DNA of 60,212 bases, taken from Alphaproteobacteria bacterium (lineage in GTDB: Bacteria > Pseudomonadota > Alphaproteobacteria > Bin95). Both the position numbers and the translations under genes were made by a program. Where the stretch lies: NCBI GenBank assembly GCA_030833925.1, contig JAURGE010000003.1, positions 60,013 through 120,224 on the forward strand, in the 5' to 3' direction. Below are positions 26,195-37,747 of this stretch, piece by piece (the stretch's first letter is position 1; each line of letters begins with the position of its first letter). A model generated the notes under the pieces. That model had not been told where the DNA came from and did no database searches. It saw only the letters and a list, made by a program, of their open reading frames with translations.

Positions 26195-26847
26195 GACTTA
26201 CGCAGGGCCAAAAAGCTAATCACAGCCCAAGCCATCGCAAGACCAAACCAAGTAAACGCGTATTGTAAGTGGTTATCAGGAATGTCCGGCTTTGCTGGAC
26301 GGGCAGTGAGCCCTTCGGGAGATTGGGTAAGGCGAAGTATTAAGGGTGCCGCCTTCGCCGAATTCAATCCGGCGTTTTGAGCGAGAGCTATGGGATCGAG
26401 CCAATACCAATTATTTGGTGGATGGTTATCAGGAGTGAAATAGGAAGGCTTTCTGGCTGGAATCAACACTCCCTCAAGGGATTTGACGGTCTCTGGAAGA
26501 GTAATTCCATTGAGTTGATTGCCTGCCCAGCCCAGTTCGACAGCGACAATGCTCCCATCCTCTAGTCGAAATGGTGCTGCATAAACTTTCCCTACTTTGC
26601 CCAACAAAGTAACTGGAGCAACGTGGATTAGGCCTTCGTTTACCCATGAACCGAAAGCTCGAGCGGGATGCCAAGCTAGAGTATTATTTGGGGCGTTATT
26701 AATCGCAGTGGGAGGCGCCGCAAGGCCAGCATTTATCTCTGTAAGCATGGCTTGCTTCCAGGTCCGTCGTTCCCATTGCCAGATGCCAAGGCCAATCAAA
26801 ACCGAGAACCCTGCGATAGCCGTCAGGATAAAAAATTTTCTCTTCAT
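26185..26847 (-). CDS. SURF1 family cytochrome c oxidase assembly protein
   Basis: The 220-residue membrane protein has the SURF1 layout: an N-terminal membrane helix (FFILTAIAGFSVLIGLGIWQWERR), a periplasmic domain (LIHVAPVTLLGKVGKVYAAPF, GWAGNQLNGITLP, PPNNWYWLDP) and a C-terminal helix (HLQYAFTWFGLAMAWAVISF). SURF1 helps insert haem a into subunit I of the aa3 oxidase. It is the last gene of the oxidase operon, 3 bases after the DUF983 gene, and its end overlaps the convergent aminopeptidase gene. Confidence 0.93.
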   Translation of the reverse strand: MKRKFFILTAIAGFSVLIGLGIWQWERRTWKQAMLTEINAGLAAPPTAINNAPNNTLAWHPARAFGSWVNEGLIHVAPVTLLGKVGKVYAAPFRLEDGSIVAVELGWAGNQLNGITLPETVKSLEGVLIPARKPSYFTPDNHPPNNWYWLDPIALAQNAGLNSAKAAPLILRLTQSPEGLTARPAKPDIPDNHLQYAFTWFGLAMAWAVISFLALRKSQE

Positions 26848-26850
26848 AGG

Positions 26851-27168
26851 TTAAAGCGCAGTAGATCGGCGGCGGTACTGAATTTCTATAAATCTGGCTT
26901 TTAGCGGTCTAAGCAACGCCATGGTCAACCCAATCACCACCACTGGCCATATCAGGAAGTGCATCCAGTATGGTGGTTCAAAGGCAGTTTCAACCAAAAG
27001 GGCGCCAGTAGCAAAGAGGGCGCCGACTATAAAAATTATGAACACAGCTGGCCCGTCACCGGAGTCGTGAGCGCGAAGGTCTAAACCACATGATGGGTAT
27101 TGTGCGTTCACCTCTAAAAACCCAGAGAATAGAGCCCCTTCCCAACAGCGCGGGCAACTAGCACTCAC
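26851..27168 (-). CDS. DUF983 family membrane protein
   Basis: The 105-residue protein has an N-terminal metal-binding-like segment SCPRCWEGALFSGFL, then CGLDLRAHDSGDGPAVF, then two membrane helices. This matches DUF983, commonly found in alphaproteobacterial oxidase operons between ctaE and surf1. Usually the second half-site is CxxC; here the first of these is tyrosine (YPSC), so three of the four cysteines remain. Its role in oxidase biogenesis is inferred from position only. Confidence 0.88.
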   Translation of the reverse strand: MSASCPRCWEGALFSGFLEVNAQYPSCGLDLRAHDSGDGPAVFIIFIVGALFATGALLVETAFEPPYWMHFLIWPVVVIGLTMALLRPLKARFIEIQYRRRSTAL

Positions 27169-27175
27169 TGTTATA

Positions 27176-27973
27176 TCAGCCGCCCCAAACGTAAACGCAG
27201 ACGAAGAGAAACAGCCATACTACGTCAACGAAGTGCCAATACCACGCTGCCGCTTCGAAGCCAAAATGATGGTCTGGTTTGAAATGACCATTCATTCCGC
27301 GGAATAGGCACACAGCTAGAAAGATGGTCCCGACCATTACGTGGAAGCCATGAAAACCTGTCGCCATGAAAAAGGTTGAGGGATAGATGCCATCACGGAA
27401 GCCAAACGCCGCGTGTCCATATTCGTAAGCCTGGAGCGCTGAGAAGAAGATTCCCAAGACCACCGTGCAGGTTAGACCCAACAAAAAATCTTTGCGGTTA
27501 TTGTGCAATAGGGCGTGGTGAGACCATGTGACTGTGCAACCTGAGAGCAACAAAATCAAGGTGTTTAGCAGTGGTAGGTCGAGTGCATCAAATGTTTCAA
27601 TGCCCTTTGGTGGCCAGGTAAATCCAGTCGCTGCCTTTGGAAACAGACTGGCATCGAAAAAAGCCCAAAAGAACGCCGAAAAGAACATAACCTCCGACGC
27701 TATGAACAATGCCATGCCATATCTAAGGCCGATTTGAACTGTTTTGGTGTGATGACCCTGGTATTCACCCTCGCGCACGACGTCGCGCCACCAGCCAAAC
27801 ATTACACCAAGGACACATAGGACCCCAATAAGCAGCACCCAATATGAGTCCATGCGCATTACCATAAGCGCACCTGCAGCCAAGATCAGACCTGCAAACG
27901 CTCCTAGAAGAGGCCATGGGCTCGGATCAACTAAATGGAAAGGATGTTTAGGCGCAGCGTGGCTATCGGCCAT
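27176..27973 (-). CDS. ctaE: Cytochrome c oxidase subunit III
   Basis: This integral membrane subunit of the aa3-type oxidase (265 aa) has seven membrane segments. It starts HPFHLVDPSPWPLLGAF and contains GLRYGMALFIASEVMFFSAFFWAFF, here GMALFIASEVMFF, FFMATGFHGFHVMVGT and HHFGFEAAAWYWHFVDVVWL (as FEAAAWYWHFVDVVW), which are diagnostic. It lies in its standard place after ctaG and before the DUF983 gene. Confidence 0.97.
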   Translation of the reverse strand: MADSHAAPKHPFHLVDPSPWPLLGAFAGLILAAGALMVMRMDSYWVLLIGVLCVLGVMFGWWRDVVREGEYQGHHTKTVQIGLRYGMALFIASEVMFFSAFFWAFFDASLFPKAATGFTWPPKGIETFDALDLPLLNTLILLLSGCTVTWSHHALLHNNRKDFLLGLTCTVVLGIFFSALQAYEYGHAAFGFRDGIYPSTFFMATGFHGFHVMVGTIFLAVCLFRGMNGHFKPDHHFGFEAAAWYWHFVDVVWLFLFVCVYVWGG

Positions 27974-27999
27974 TTTATAAGCTCCTCGGCTAGTGCCGG

Positions 28000-28578
28000 T
28001 TAATTAGTCAGCTTGGCCTGGACGTTACCAGGCGTTACATCGCGGGCGGGAAAAAAAGTATAGGAAAGCGTTATCGATTTCACATCATCTAAGTTTCGAT
28101 CTTGGGCGATATCTGGATCAATAAAGAAAGACACTGGAAAGTCCATAGTTTGGCCAGATTGGAGCAGCTGCTCCTCGAAGCAAAAGCACTGCACTTTATT
28201 GAAATAGATTCCTGCCTTCTGTGGTGTAACATTGAAGACGGCGGTGCCAACCAAAGGTTGGTTCGACGTGTTTGCCGCTTGGAAGAACACTAAGTGTTCT
28301 TCACCTGCTTTCACAGAAACAGTGCCGCCTGCCGGCCGGAAAGCCCAGTCAAGATCTGGGCTAACGTCAGTATTAAACCGGATAGTAAATTGTCTGGCGT
28401 TCTGGGCCGCTCCCGGAGCTGATTCTGCTCGTTGGGTGGTTCCCCCGTATCCCGTGACCCTACAAAAAAGATCGTAGAGAGGCACCGACGCATATGACAA
28501 ACCAACCATTCCAGCTACAACGCTAGAGAGCACAATTGCGAGTCGCCGATTTTTTTTCTTAGCTTTCAAAGTAATCAT
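28000..28578 (-). CDS. ctaG: Cytochrome c oxidase assembly protein CtaG/Cox11
   Basis: This copper-delivery protein assembles the CuB site in subunit I. The 192-residue product has one N-terminal membrane helix (LAIVLSSVVAGMVGLSYASVPLYDLFCRVTGYGG, here SYASVPLYDLFCRVTGYGG with the conserved cysteine). The periplasmic copper site KVQCFCFEEQ lies in the C-terminal part, followed by MDFPVSFFIDP. Its start overlaps the stop of the small upstream gene by four bases (ATGA), a sign of coupled translation. Confidence 0.96.
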   Translation of the reverse strand: MITLKAKKKNRRLAIVLSSVVAGMVGLSYASVPLYDLFCRVTGYGGTTQRAESAPGAAQNARQFTIRFNTDVSPDLDWAFRPAGGTVSVKAGEEHLVFFQAANTSNQPLVGTAVFNVTPQKAGIYFNKVQCFCFEEQLLQSGQTMDFPVSFFIDPDIAQDRNLDDVKSITLSYTFFPARDVTPGNVQAKLTN

Positions 28579-28748
28579 CCGGCAGCTCCCAGGCCAGCCT
28601 GAATGCGTACGATGGTTACAAGATAAAAAACTGCCATGAGAGCAATAAGCGCTCCAAGAATTGCCAGATTACGCACGCGTTTGCGACGGTGTATTGCGCT
28701 GTCTCGTGGTGCTATTTCTGAGCGTTTTGAAGGACGTGCTAGCGGCAT
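28575..28748 (-). CDS. Small CoxF-like membrane protein of the oxidase operon
   Basis: This 57-residue frame fills the gap between ctaB and ctaG exactly: it starts 2 bases after the ctaB stop and its TGA overlaps the ctaG start by four bases. The protein has a basic N-terminus (MPLARPSKRSE, HRRKRVRN) and one membrane helix (LAILGALIALMAVFYLVTIV) ending RIQAGLGAAG. Small proteins of this pattern occupy the same place in many alphaproteobacterial cta operons and are sometimes called CoxF. The exact function is unknown; coding is supported by the tight fit and the hydrophobic pattern. Confidence 0.85.
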   Translation of the reverse strand: MPLARPSKRSEIAPRDSAIHRRKRVRNLAILGALIALMAVFYLVTIVRIQAGLGAAG

Positions 28749-28750
28749 TA

Positions 28751-29662
28751 TCAACCTGCTATCAGCGCGTGATCGGCAATTAAGCCGCCGAACAGCAAGA
28801 AAAGATAAAGAATTGAAAATCCAAAGAGGCGTTTTGCGTGTCTGTCATCATCGCTTCGGAAAAGCTGGAATGACATAAAAACGAATGCGAGACCTAGTGC
28901 AGCTGCAAACCCACCGTAAGCAAAACTAGAGACCCCAACCAAAGAAGGCAAAACACAAATCGGTGCCAAAATAAGACTGTAAATCAGAATTTGCTTACGA
29001 GTTTCATTGCGGCCAGCAACGACCGGCAGCATTGGTACTCCGGCGGCTGCGTAGTCGTTAGCTTTGTAAAGTGCCAACGCCCAAAAATGGGGAGGTGTCC
29101 AGAAAAAAATAATAAGAAATAGAGTGACAGACCCGATCGCTATATCGCCTGTAACTGCAGCCCAACCAATCATGGGAGGGAAAGCCCCGGCAGCTCCACC
29201 AATGACAATATTCTGCGGCGTACTGCGCTTAAGCCACATGGTGTAAATAAATACGTAGAATCCAATGGTTAACGCAAGAATTGCAGCTGCGGCCCAATTA
29301 ACTGCAACACCCATCAACGCTACCGAGCCTGCAGCTAGAACACAGCCAAAACTGAGTGCTGTGCTTGGATCGATTAAGCCTGATGGGATAGGACGTTTAG
29401 CTGTCCTTGTCATGGCGGCGTCGATGTCAGCATCATACCACATATTGATCGCCCCAGATGCGCCTGCTCCGATCGCAATACAAAGAATTGCCACCGCCGC
29501 CAATACAGGATGTATCGAACCAGGAGCAACAAACAAACCAGCTGCGCCAGAAAACACAACCAGCGACATCACCCGCGGTTTCAACAAAGCCAGAAAGTCC
29601 CGAACGCTGGGTTCAGCGCTCGAGTTTTCTGTCAAAGTAGATGCAAGTGTTGCTTCCGCCAT
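28751..29662 (-). CDS. ctaB: Protohaem IX farnesyltransferase (haem O synthase)
   Basis: This UbiA-family membrane prenyltransferase (303 aa) converts haem B to haem O, the precursor of haem A in the oxidase. The polyprenyl-diphosphate binding motif is [19 protein letters not shown], after [17 protein letters not shown]. The second family block is [16 protein letters not shown]. About nine membrane segments are visible. It follows ctaD by 36 bases and precedes the small CoxF-like gene, the usual order. Confidence 0.97.
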   Translation of the reverse strand: MAEATLASTLTENSSAEPSVRDFLALLKPRVMSLVVFSGAAGLFVAPGSIHPVLAAVAILCIAIGAGASGAINMWYDADIDAAMTRTAKRPIPSGLIDPSTALSFGCVLAAGSVALMGVAVNWAAAAILALTIGFYVFIYTMWLKRSTPQNIVIGGAAGAFPPMIGWAAVTGDIAIGSVTLFLIIFFWTPPHFWALALYKANDYAAAGVPMLPVVAGRNETRKQILIYSLILAPICVLPSLVGVSSFAYGGFAAALGLAFVFMSFQLFRSDDDRHAKRLFGFSILYLFLLFGGLIADHALIAG

Positions 29663-29698
29663 TAGGATACGCCTGGATGTTCTGTGGTTGTTGATGCT

Positions 29699-32238
<2,540 letters not shown>

Positions 32239-32415
32239 ACGTCTTGCCTCACTTCCACGATCATCCACATAATTCGGAGATATCGGGGCATTCAAGTTTT
32301 GTACACCCTTCGCTACACTATTCAGCAGCTCTTGGGAACCTATGCGACCGGTTGTCGCTAAAATTTTAGCAAACAAATAGCAAAAGAATTTCCATTTATA
32401 TTCAATGGTATGTTT

Positions 32416-32428
32416 GCCTTTAAAAGGC
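32416..32428. repeat. Inverted repeat in the ctaC-tldD divergent promoter region
   Basis: GCCTTT-A-AAAGGC forms a perfect 6-bp inverted repeat around one base between the two divergent genes. It could be an operator. No regulator can be named. Confidence 0.3.
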
Positions 32429-32459
32429 ACCAACTTCTAATGGATCAGGAGGGAAGCAG

Positions 32460-33893
32460 ATGAACCCAACGGTAGAAACAGACCGGATGTTCTTCGATGT
32501 TGCTGACCTTACGCGTGAAGGTGCTCGAAAGCGGCTTGCTGAGGGCATTGCTGGTGCTGATGACGGCGAGTTATTTTTAGAGAGGCGCACCACCGAAAGT
32601 CTGGCTTTCGATGACGGACGCTTGCGATCTGCAAATCATGACATCTCTCAGGGCTTTGGGATGCGAGCAGTCGCTGGGGATTTTGTTGCCTATGCCCACG
32701 GGGGGGAACTGTCTGACCTGGCCTTGGCCCGTGCGGCTCAGACGGCAAGGGAGGCAGGCAAAGGCCGAGAGGGCAAACAAGAATTAAGCCCGACTTTAAT
32801 AAATCACACCTTATATGGGCACGATGACCCCACTTCGGAGCCCGAATTCGCGGTTAAAGTTGGTATTCTTGAGCAAATTGATTCCTATCTGAGGGCAAAA
32901 GACCCTTCGGTTGTCCAAGTTTCTGCATCAATCACGGCGGAATTACAGGCAATTAAAATCTTGCGCGCTAATGGAGATGAAGTATCCGACCTTCGTCCGC
33001 TAGTTAGGGTAAATGTTCAGGTTACGGTCAGGCGAAATGACCGAATGGAAACAGGCTCAAATGGCCAAGGTGGCCGGCTGCCTCTCGATAAATTTTTAGA
33101 AGAAAATTCTTGGCGTGCATCTGCGGACGAAGCCCTACGACAGGCCCTTGTGAGGCTAGAAGCCGTGCCGGCACCAGCAGGTGAGATGACGGTTGTTTTG
33201 GGCCCCGGTTGGCCAGGTGTGATGCTGCACGAGGCGGTAGGCCATGGACTTGAAGGCGACTTCAATCGCAAGGGCTCTTCAGCCTTCTCTGGTTTGATGG
33301 GAGAAATGGTGGCGGCAAAAGGTGTCACTGTCGTTGACGATGGTGCAATTGCCTCACGGCGTGGTTCGTTGAATTTTGATGATGAGGGCACGCCAACCCA
33401 GCGTAATGTCTTAATCGAGAATGGCCGGTTAGTTGGCTATATGCAGGATCGCATGAATGCCCGATTGATGGGGGTTTCTCCTACAGGAAACGGCCGTCGT
33501 CAGTCTTATGCTCACCAACCAATGCCGCGCATGACAAATACTTTCATGGTCGGTGGAGAGATGGACCCAGCTGAAATAATCACTTCAGTGAATAAGGGCG
33601 TGTACGCTGTCAATTTTGGCGGCGGGCAGGTCGATATCACAAGCGGAAAATACGTTTTCTCTGCCTCCGAAGCCTATTTGATCGAAAACGGCAAGGTAAC
33701 GGCACCGATTAAAGGTGCAACCTTGATTGGCGATGGTCCCGAATCGATGAAGCAAGTTTCAATGATAGGTAACGACATGGCCTTAGATGCAGGAATTGGC
33801 GTTTGTGGCAAATCTGGGCAGGGTGTGCCCGTCGGTGTTGGGCAGCCAACTTTGAGAATGGAAGGTGTTACTGTCGGAGGGACAGCTGCTTGA
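32460..33893 (+). CDS. tldD: Metalloprotease TldD
   Basis: TldD is the catalytic half of the TldD/TldE (PmbA) peptidase, which degrades unfolded peptides and matures some RiPP peptides and antitoxins. The zinc motif HExxxH is HEAVGH at residues 257-262, followed by GLEGDFNRKGSSAFSG. The full 477 residues match the family, ending with MIGNDMALDAGIGVCGKSGQ and GVPVGVGQPTLR. The ATG follows GGAGGGAAGC. tldE is not in the window. tldD next to ctaC is a frequent alphaproteobacterial arrangement. Confidence 0.96.
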   Translation: MNPTVETDRMFFDVADLTREGARKRLAEGIAGADDGELFLERRTTESLAFDDGRLRSANHDISQGFGMRAVAGDFVAYAHGGELSDLALARAAQTAREAGKGREGKQELSPTLINHTLYGHDDPTSEPEFAVKVGILEQIDSYLRAKDPSVVQVSASITAELQAIKILRANGDEVSDLRPLVRVNVQVTVRRNDRMETGSNGQGGRLPLDKFLEENSWRASADEALRQALVRLEAVPAPAGEMTVVLGPGWPGVMLHEAVGHGLEGDFNRKGSSAFSGLMGEMVAAKGVTVVDDGAIASRRGSLNFDDEGTPTQRNVLIENGRLVGYMQDRMNARLMGVSPTGNGRRQSYAHQPMPRMTNTFMVGGEMDPAEIITSVNKGVYAVNFGGGQVDITSGKYVFSASEAYLIENGKVTAPIKGATLIGDGPESMKQVSMIGNDMALDAGIGVCGKSGQGVPVGVGQPTLRMEGVTVGGTAA

Positions 33894-33899
33894 TCGTCG

Positions 33900-35003
33900 T
33901 TAGAGCGACCTCATTTTGTCGAGCGTGGTGCGAGTGGACTCAACTAAGTCGTTGAAAATGTCCACGGCTGGACGTCTCCGAGTTACCCCACCTGCCCCCT
34001 GTCCACCAGCATTCATGGTTATTTCGAACCGGCCAGCCGACATGGCGGCTTCTTTAAAATCTTCCATCAAAACCCGTTGATGCGGGGTTGGAAGGGGAGG
34101 AAGGCCACTTTCATCCCAGGCTTGAGAGACTGCGTTTTGAACGGCACGAACGGTTTTGCCAGTCCAATAAGGTGAAATACGCATATCGCTTGTTGAAGCG
34201 TTGACTAGTTGATCCTTAAGCGCGCTGGGAAGCCCTCCCTCATCTGCCACCAGGAACGCAGTTCCTACCCAGACACCCTGGGCGCCAAGAGCTAAACTTG
34301 CAGCGATTCCACGTCCGTCATAGATTCCTCCAGCTGCAAGTACGGGGATCTCTCCCGCGGCATCAACCACTTGTGGTAAGAGCGCAAAATTGGCAATGGC
34401 ACCAGTGTGGCCACCTCCTTCAGTCCCTTGAGCTACAATCACATCAACACCGGCTTTCACCTGACGGATGGCGTTTCGGGGTGAGCCGCATACGCCCATC
34501 ACCTTCATGCCGATTTCCCGAGCCTCGGGTACCACAATTGCAGGGTCACCTAATCCAGCGGCAAAAACTGGAACGCGGGCATTGAGTGTAGCCTCGATCT
34601 GCTCCCTTATAAGCTTTGTAGAAATAACATGATCTTCCTGAAAAGGCCGTTCTTCTAAACCAAATTTTTCATGTAATTCTCTTAAGAATGCCCAATGTTC
34701 AGGATGATTTTCGCGTATTTCTTGACGTACTGCGGCCCTGCTACCCGGTGCCTGCGCGAGGGATGCAGGAAGAAGTAAGTCAACGCCAAAAGGTTTGTCG
34801 GTAAGCGAGCGAACTGCTGCTATCCGGTGTTCTATTTCTACTGCTGGCAGATTAGAGCAGCCAAGGACCCCTAGGCCGCCGGCGTTTGAAATGGCTGCCA
34901 CAAGCGCCGGGGGTGTTGCCATACCCCAAGAACCCATGCCCGCAAGCACAATAGGATATTGAATCTCGAGTAGATCGCATAAAGGGGTGTGAAGATTGGT
35001 CAT
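33900..35003 (-). CDS. Nitronate monooxygenase family protein
   Basis: This FMN-dependent TIM-barrel enzyme (367 aa) of the nitronate monooxygenase/2-nitropropane dioxygenase family has the opening QYPIVLAGMGSWGMATPPALVAAISNAGGLGVLG, seen as YPIVLAGMG and ISNAGGLGVLG, plus the flavin/phosphate blocks QGTEGGGHTG and PVLAAGGIYDGRGIAASLALGAQGVWVGTAF (PVLAAGGIYDGRG, ALGAQGVWVGTAF). It may detoxify nitroalkanes, but related proteins have other flavin-dependent roles. It converges on tldD, six bases beyond its stop. Confidence 0.9.
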   Translation of the reverse strand: MTNLHTPLCDLLEIQYPIVLAGMGSWGMATPPALVAAISNAGGLGVLGCSNLPAVEIEHRIAAVRSLTDKPFGVDLLLPASLAQAPGSRAAVRQEIRENHPEHWAFLRELHEKFGLEERPFQEDHVISTKLIREQIEATLNARVPVFAAGLGDPAIVVPEAREIGMKVMGVCGSPRNAIRQVKAGVDVIVAQGTEGGGHTGAIANFALLPQVVDAAGEIPVLAAGGIYDGRGIAASLALGAQGVWVGTAFLVADEGGLPSALKDQLVNASTSDMRISPYWTGKTVRAVQNAVSQAWDESGLPPLPTPHQRVLMEDFKEAAMSAGRFEITMNAGGQGAGGVTRRRPAVDIFNDLVESTRTTLDKMRSL

Positions 35004-35170
35004 GTTTAAGTCTCGGTCTTCGGCGGAAGATTTGTTTAGACTGATGCCAATCTAATGATCTTATCAAGAAAATAAGCTGGAAAGCAGCACTTATACTCTC
35101 TAAGGTCGATGGTTGCTTGCTACATAAAATACTTGCCAAGTTGGATTTTACTACTCTGCAAAATTTTATT

Positions 35171-35998
35171 TTATCCCCGAAGCCTGGCGCGAATGGCTCG
35201 AAGATCCTGCCATACCTGCTTCTTCTGTGCCGGTTGACGGAGAAGGAATGCAGGATGGAAAGTCGGTAAAGCTGGAATGGATAGTCCGCCAGCCTCATTT
35301 CGGGTCTGGAAATCTATCCAGCGACCGCGAAGGCGCGTGATTCCTGCTGATTCGTTTAGTAAACTTTGTGCCGCTGGACCACCTAATGGAACTACGACCT
35401 TCGGTGCAACCAGCTCAATCTGACGCAAAAGAAAAGGCAGAGTTGCATTTCGTTCTTCCGGTGTTGGTGTCCGGTTGCCGGGTGGCCTCCAATAAATCGT
35501 ATTAGTTATGTAGACATCAGCGCGCGTTAGGCCGATCGCCCCCAGCATTTGATCGAGTAATTTTCCACTGGGCCCTACAAATGGAAGTCCACGCCTGTCT
35601 TCCTCAGCGCCCGGAGCTTCGCCTATCAACATTAACTTCGCACCGGCTTTACCATCACCAAACACTGTATTGGTGGCAAAACGTTTCAGCATTCCTCCAT
35701 CGAAATCTTCCAACCGCTCCCTGAGTTCTTCCAGGGTCGTTATTTTTTCGAAATCTTCCAGGGTTACTTTTGTTTCACCAGAAGCGGTTGAAGCTGGATG
35801 CTTTTGAGACTTAGGAGCGATTTCGCGGGGCGAAGGCCTAGTTGCTACGGTTGCGCTTTTGTTCGGCAGAGTTGAAGTTTCAAAACGGTTCCAGGGTTGT
35901 GTCTGAATGGCCTCATCCACCCCAGCTTCCAATTGCCAACGCAACATCGTCAGCAATGTTTGCCGGTCTAGCCCATCGTTTGATTCTCTCGCCACCAT
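35171..35998 (-). CDS. Uracil-DNA glycosylase, family 4-like, without iron-sulfur cysteines
   Basis: The 275-residue protein has the catalytic motifs of family 4 [24 protein letters not shown] in parts [17 protein letters not shown], then [11 protein letters not shown] and the late [10 protein letters not shown]. It should remove uracil from DNA. The roughly 90 residues before the domain are low complexity. Family 4 enzymes usually carry four cysteines for a 4Fe-4S cluster, but this protein has no cysteine at all (FDGGMLK and TIYWRPPG stand where C would be), so it cannot hold that cluster. It is divergent from the ETF-QO gene. Confidence 0.88.
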   Translation of the reverse strand: MVARESNDGLDRQTLLTMLRWQLEAGVDEAIQTQPWNRFETSTLPNKSATVATRPSPREIAPKSQKHPASTASGETKVTLEDFEKITTLEELRERLEDFDGGMLKRFATNTVFGDGKAGAKLMLIGEAPGAEEDRRGLPFVGPSGKLLDQMLGAIGLTRADVYITNTIYWRPPGNRTPTPEERNATLPFLLRQIELVAPKVVVPLGGPAAQSLLNESAGITRLRGRWIDFQTRNEAGGLSIPALPTFHPAFLLRQPAQKKQVWQDLRAIRARLRG

Positions 35999-36096
35999 GG
36001 CGCTGATCTAACTCCTGCCCTATCTTTATTGTAAAATAAGTTTAGGTCGATGTATCAGCATCGCCAAGTAACTGACTTTGGAGAAATGAGAGCCTC

Positions 36097-37740
36097 ATGG
36101 AACGGGAGAGCATGGAATTTGATGTCGTGATCGTTGGTGGAGGGCCTGCGGGACTGTCAGCAGCAATTCGACTAAAGCAACTTGCTGCGGAATCTGGTGG
36201 CGACATCAATGTCTGTCTCCTCGAAAAAGGTTCTGAGATTGGTGCACATATTCTATCCGGTGCCGTCCTTGATCCACGGGCGCTGAATGAGCTTCTGCCC
36301 AACTGGAAAGAGTTAGGGGCTCCCCTGAATACTCCAGTAAAGCGGGATAAATTTCTGTTTTTGGACAAGAAAGGCGGCTTTAGGGTGCCGGAGTTTGCAA
36401 TGATGCCGGCGATGAAAAATCACGGCAACTACATTGTTAGCCTCGCTAACGTTTGCCGATGGCTTGGCGAGCAGGCAGAAGGTCTTGGAGTTGAAATTTA
36501 TCCTGGGTTTGCGGCTTCAGAAGTCCTTTATCACGAGGATGGTTCGGTTAAAGGGGTTGCTACCGGGGATATGGGCATTGGCAAAGATGGGCAGCCAAAA
36601 GCAGGCCATGAACCTGGAATTGAGCTTCATGCAAAATACACCTTCTTTGCCGAAGGCTGTAGAGGCCATCTTGGTAAGCAGCTCATGGAGAAATTTAACC
36701 TTCGTGATGGGGCGCAACCGCAAACTTATGGCATAGGCATTAAAGAATTGTGGGAGGTTGACCCTGAAAAGCATGAAGAAGGTCTTGTCATGCACACTGC
36801 TGGGTATCCCATGGACCGCAATACCTACGGTGGATCATTTCTTTACCACATTGAAAATAATCAGGTGGCTTTAGGATTTGTTGTGGGGCTCGATTATGAG
36901 AACCCATACCTTTCGCCTTACGATGAGTTCCAGCGCTGGAAAGCGCATCCCCTTATTAAGCAGACCTTGAAAGGCGGTAAGCGTATCGCTTATGGCGCAA
37001 GAGCCCTCAATGAGGGAGGGGTGCAATCCCTTCCAAAGTTAGTATTTCCAGGCGGTTGTCTAATTGGCTGTGATGCTGGCTTCTTGAATATGCCTCGTAT
37101 CAAGGGCAGTCATGCTGCAATGAAGACCGGCATGCTCGCCGCTGAGGCAGCTTATGACCGTATTTCAAATGGTTCAGAGGGCCGTGATGAGCTGACTAGC
37201 TACCCTGATGCATACCGGACCTCGTGGTTGCATAAGGAGCTTTGGCTCGCAAGGAATGTTCGCCCAGCGTTTAAATGGGGTTTGATTGGCGGCACTCTTT
37301 ACGCTGGGATTGATCAGGTATTGCTGCGCGGCCGAGCACCCTGGACCTTGTCGCATCACGGTGCTGATCATTCAGCGATCAAACCAAAATCAAACTATAA
37401 ACCAATTGATTACCCAAAATATGATGGTGAGATTACCTTTGATAAACCATCTTCAGTTTATTTATCTGCTACTAATCATGAAGAGGATCAGCCCGTTCAT
37501 CTCACGCTTAGAGATGCTTCTGTACCAATTCAAACAAACCTCGAAATGTATGATGCGCCAGAGCAGCGTTATTGCCCTGCCGGAGTCTATGAGATCGTCA
37601 CTGATACTGGAGAGCCCAGACTTCAGATAAACGCGCAAAACTGCGTCCACTGTAAAACTTGTGACATCAAAGACCCGACCCAGAACATCGTTTGGGTGAC
37701 CCCCGAAGGTGGTGGTGGACCAAATTACCCGAATATGTGA
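36097..37740 (+). CDS. Electron transfer flavoprotein-ubiquinone oxidoreductase
   Basis: This membrane-associated flavoprotein (547 aa) passes electrons from ETF, reduced by acyl-CoA and other dehydrogenases, to ubiquinone. The N-terminal FAD motif is [18 protein letters not shown]. The ubiquinone-binding and GD motifs follow ([20 protein letters not shown]). The C-terminal 4Fe-4S site has [26 protein letters not shown]. It begins a run ETF-QO, TPR protein, ispE, UGSC selenoprotein on the plus strand, with 7 bases to the next start. Confidence 0.97.
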   Translation: MERESMEFDVVIVGGGPAGLSAAIRLKQLAAESGGDINVCLLEKGSEIGAHILSGAVLDPRALNELLPNWKELGAPLNTPVKRDKFLFLDKKGGFRVPEFAMMPAMKNHGNYIVSLANVCRWLGEQAEGLGVEIYPGFAASEVLYHEDGSVKGVATGDMGIGKDGQPKAGHEPGIELHAKYTFFAEGCRGHLGKQLMEKFNLRDGAQPQTYGIGIKELWEVDPEKHEEGLVMHTAGYPMDRNTYGGSFLYHIENNQVALGFVVGLDYENPYLSPYDEFQRWKAHPLIKQTLKGGKRIAYGARALNEGGVQSLPKLVFPGGCLIGCDAGFLNMPRIKGSHAAMKTGMLAAEAAYDRISNGSEGRDELTSYPDAYRTSWLHKELWLARNVRPAFKWGLIGGTLYAGIDQVLLRGRAPWTLSHHGADHSAIKPKSNYKPIDYPKYDGEITFDKPSSVYLSATNHEEDQPVHLTLRDASVPIQTNLEMYDAPEQRYCPAGVYEIVTDTGEPRLQINAQNCVHCKTCDIKDPTQNIVWVTPEGGGGPNYPNM

Positions 37741-37747
37741 GTGCTGC

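Noticed and set aside
32239-32433. A 65-codon N-terminal extension of ctaC
   Set aside because: The signal peptide starts at the ATG at 32238 and the extension covers the promoter region.
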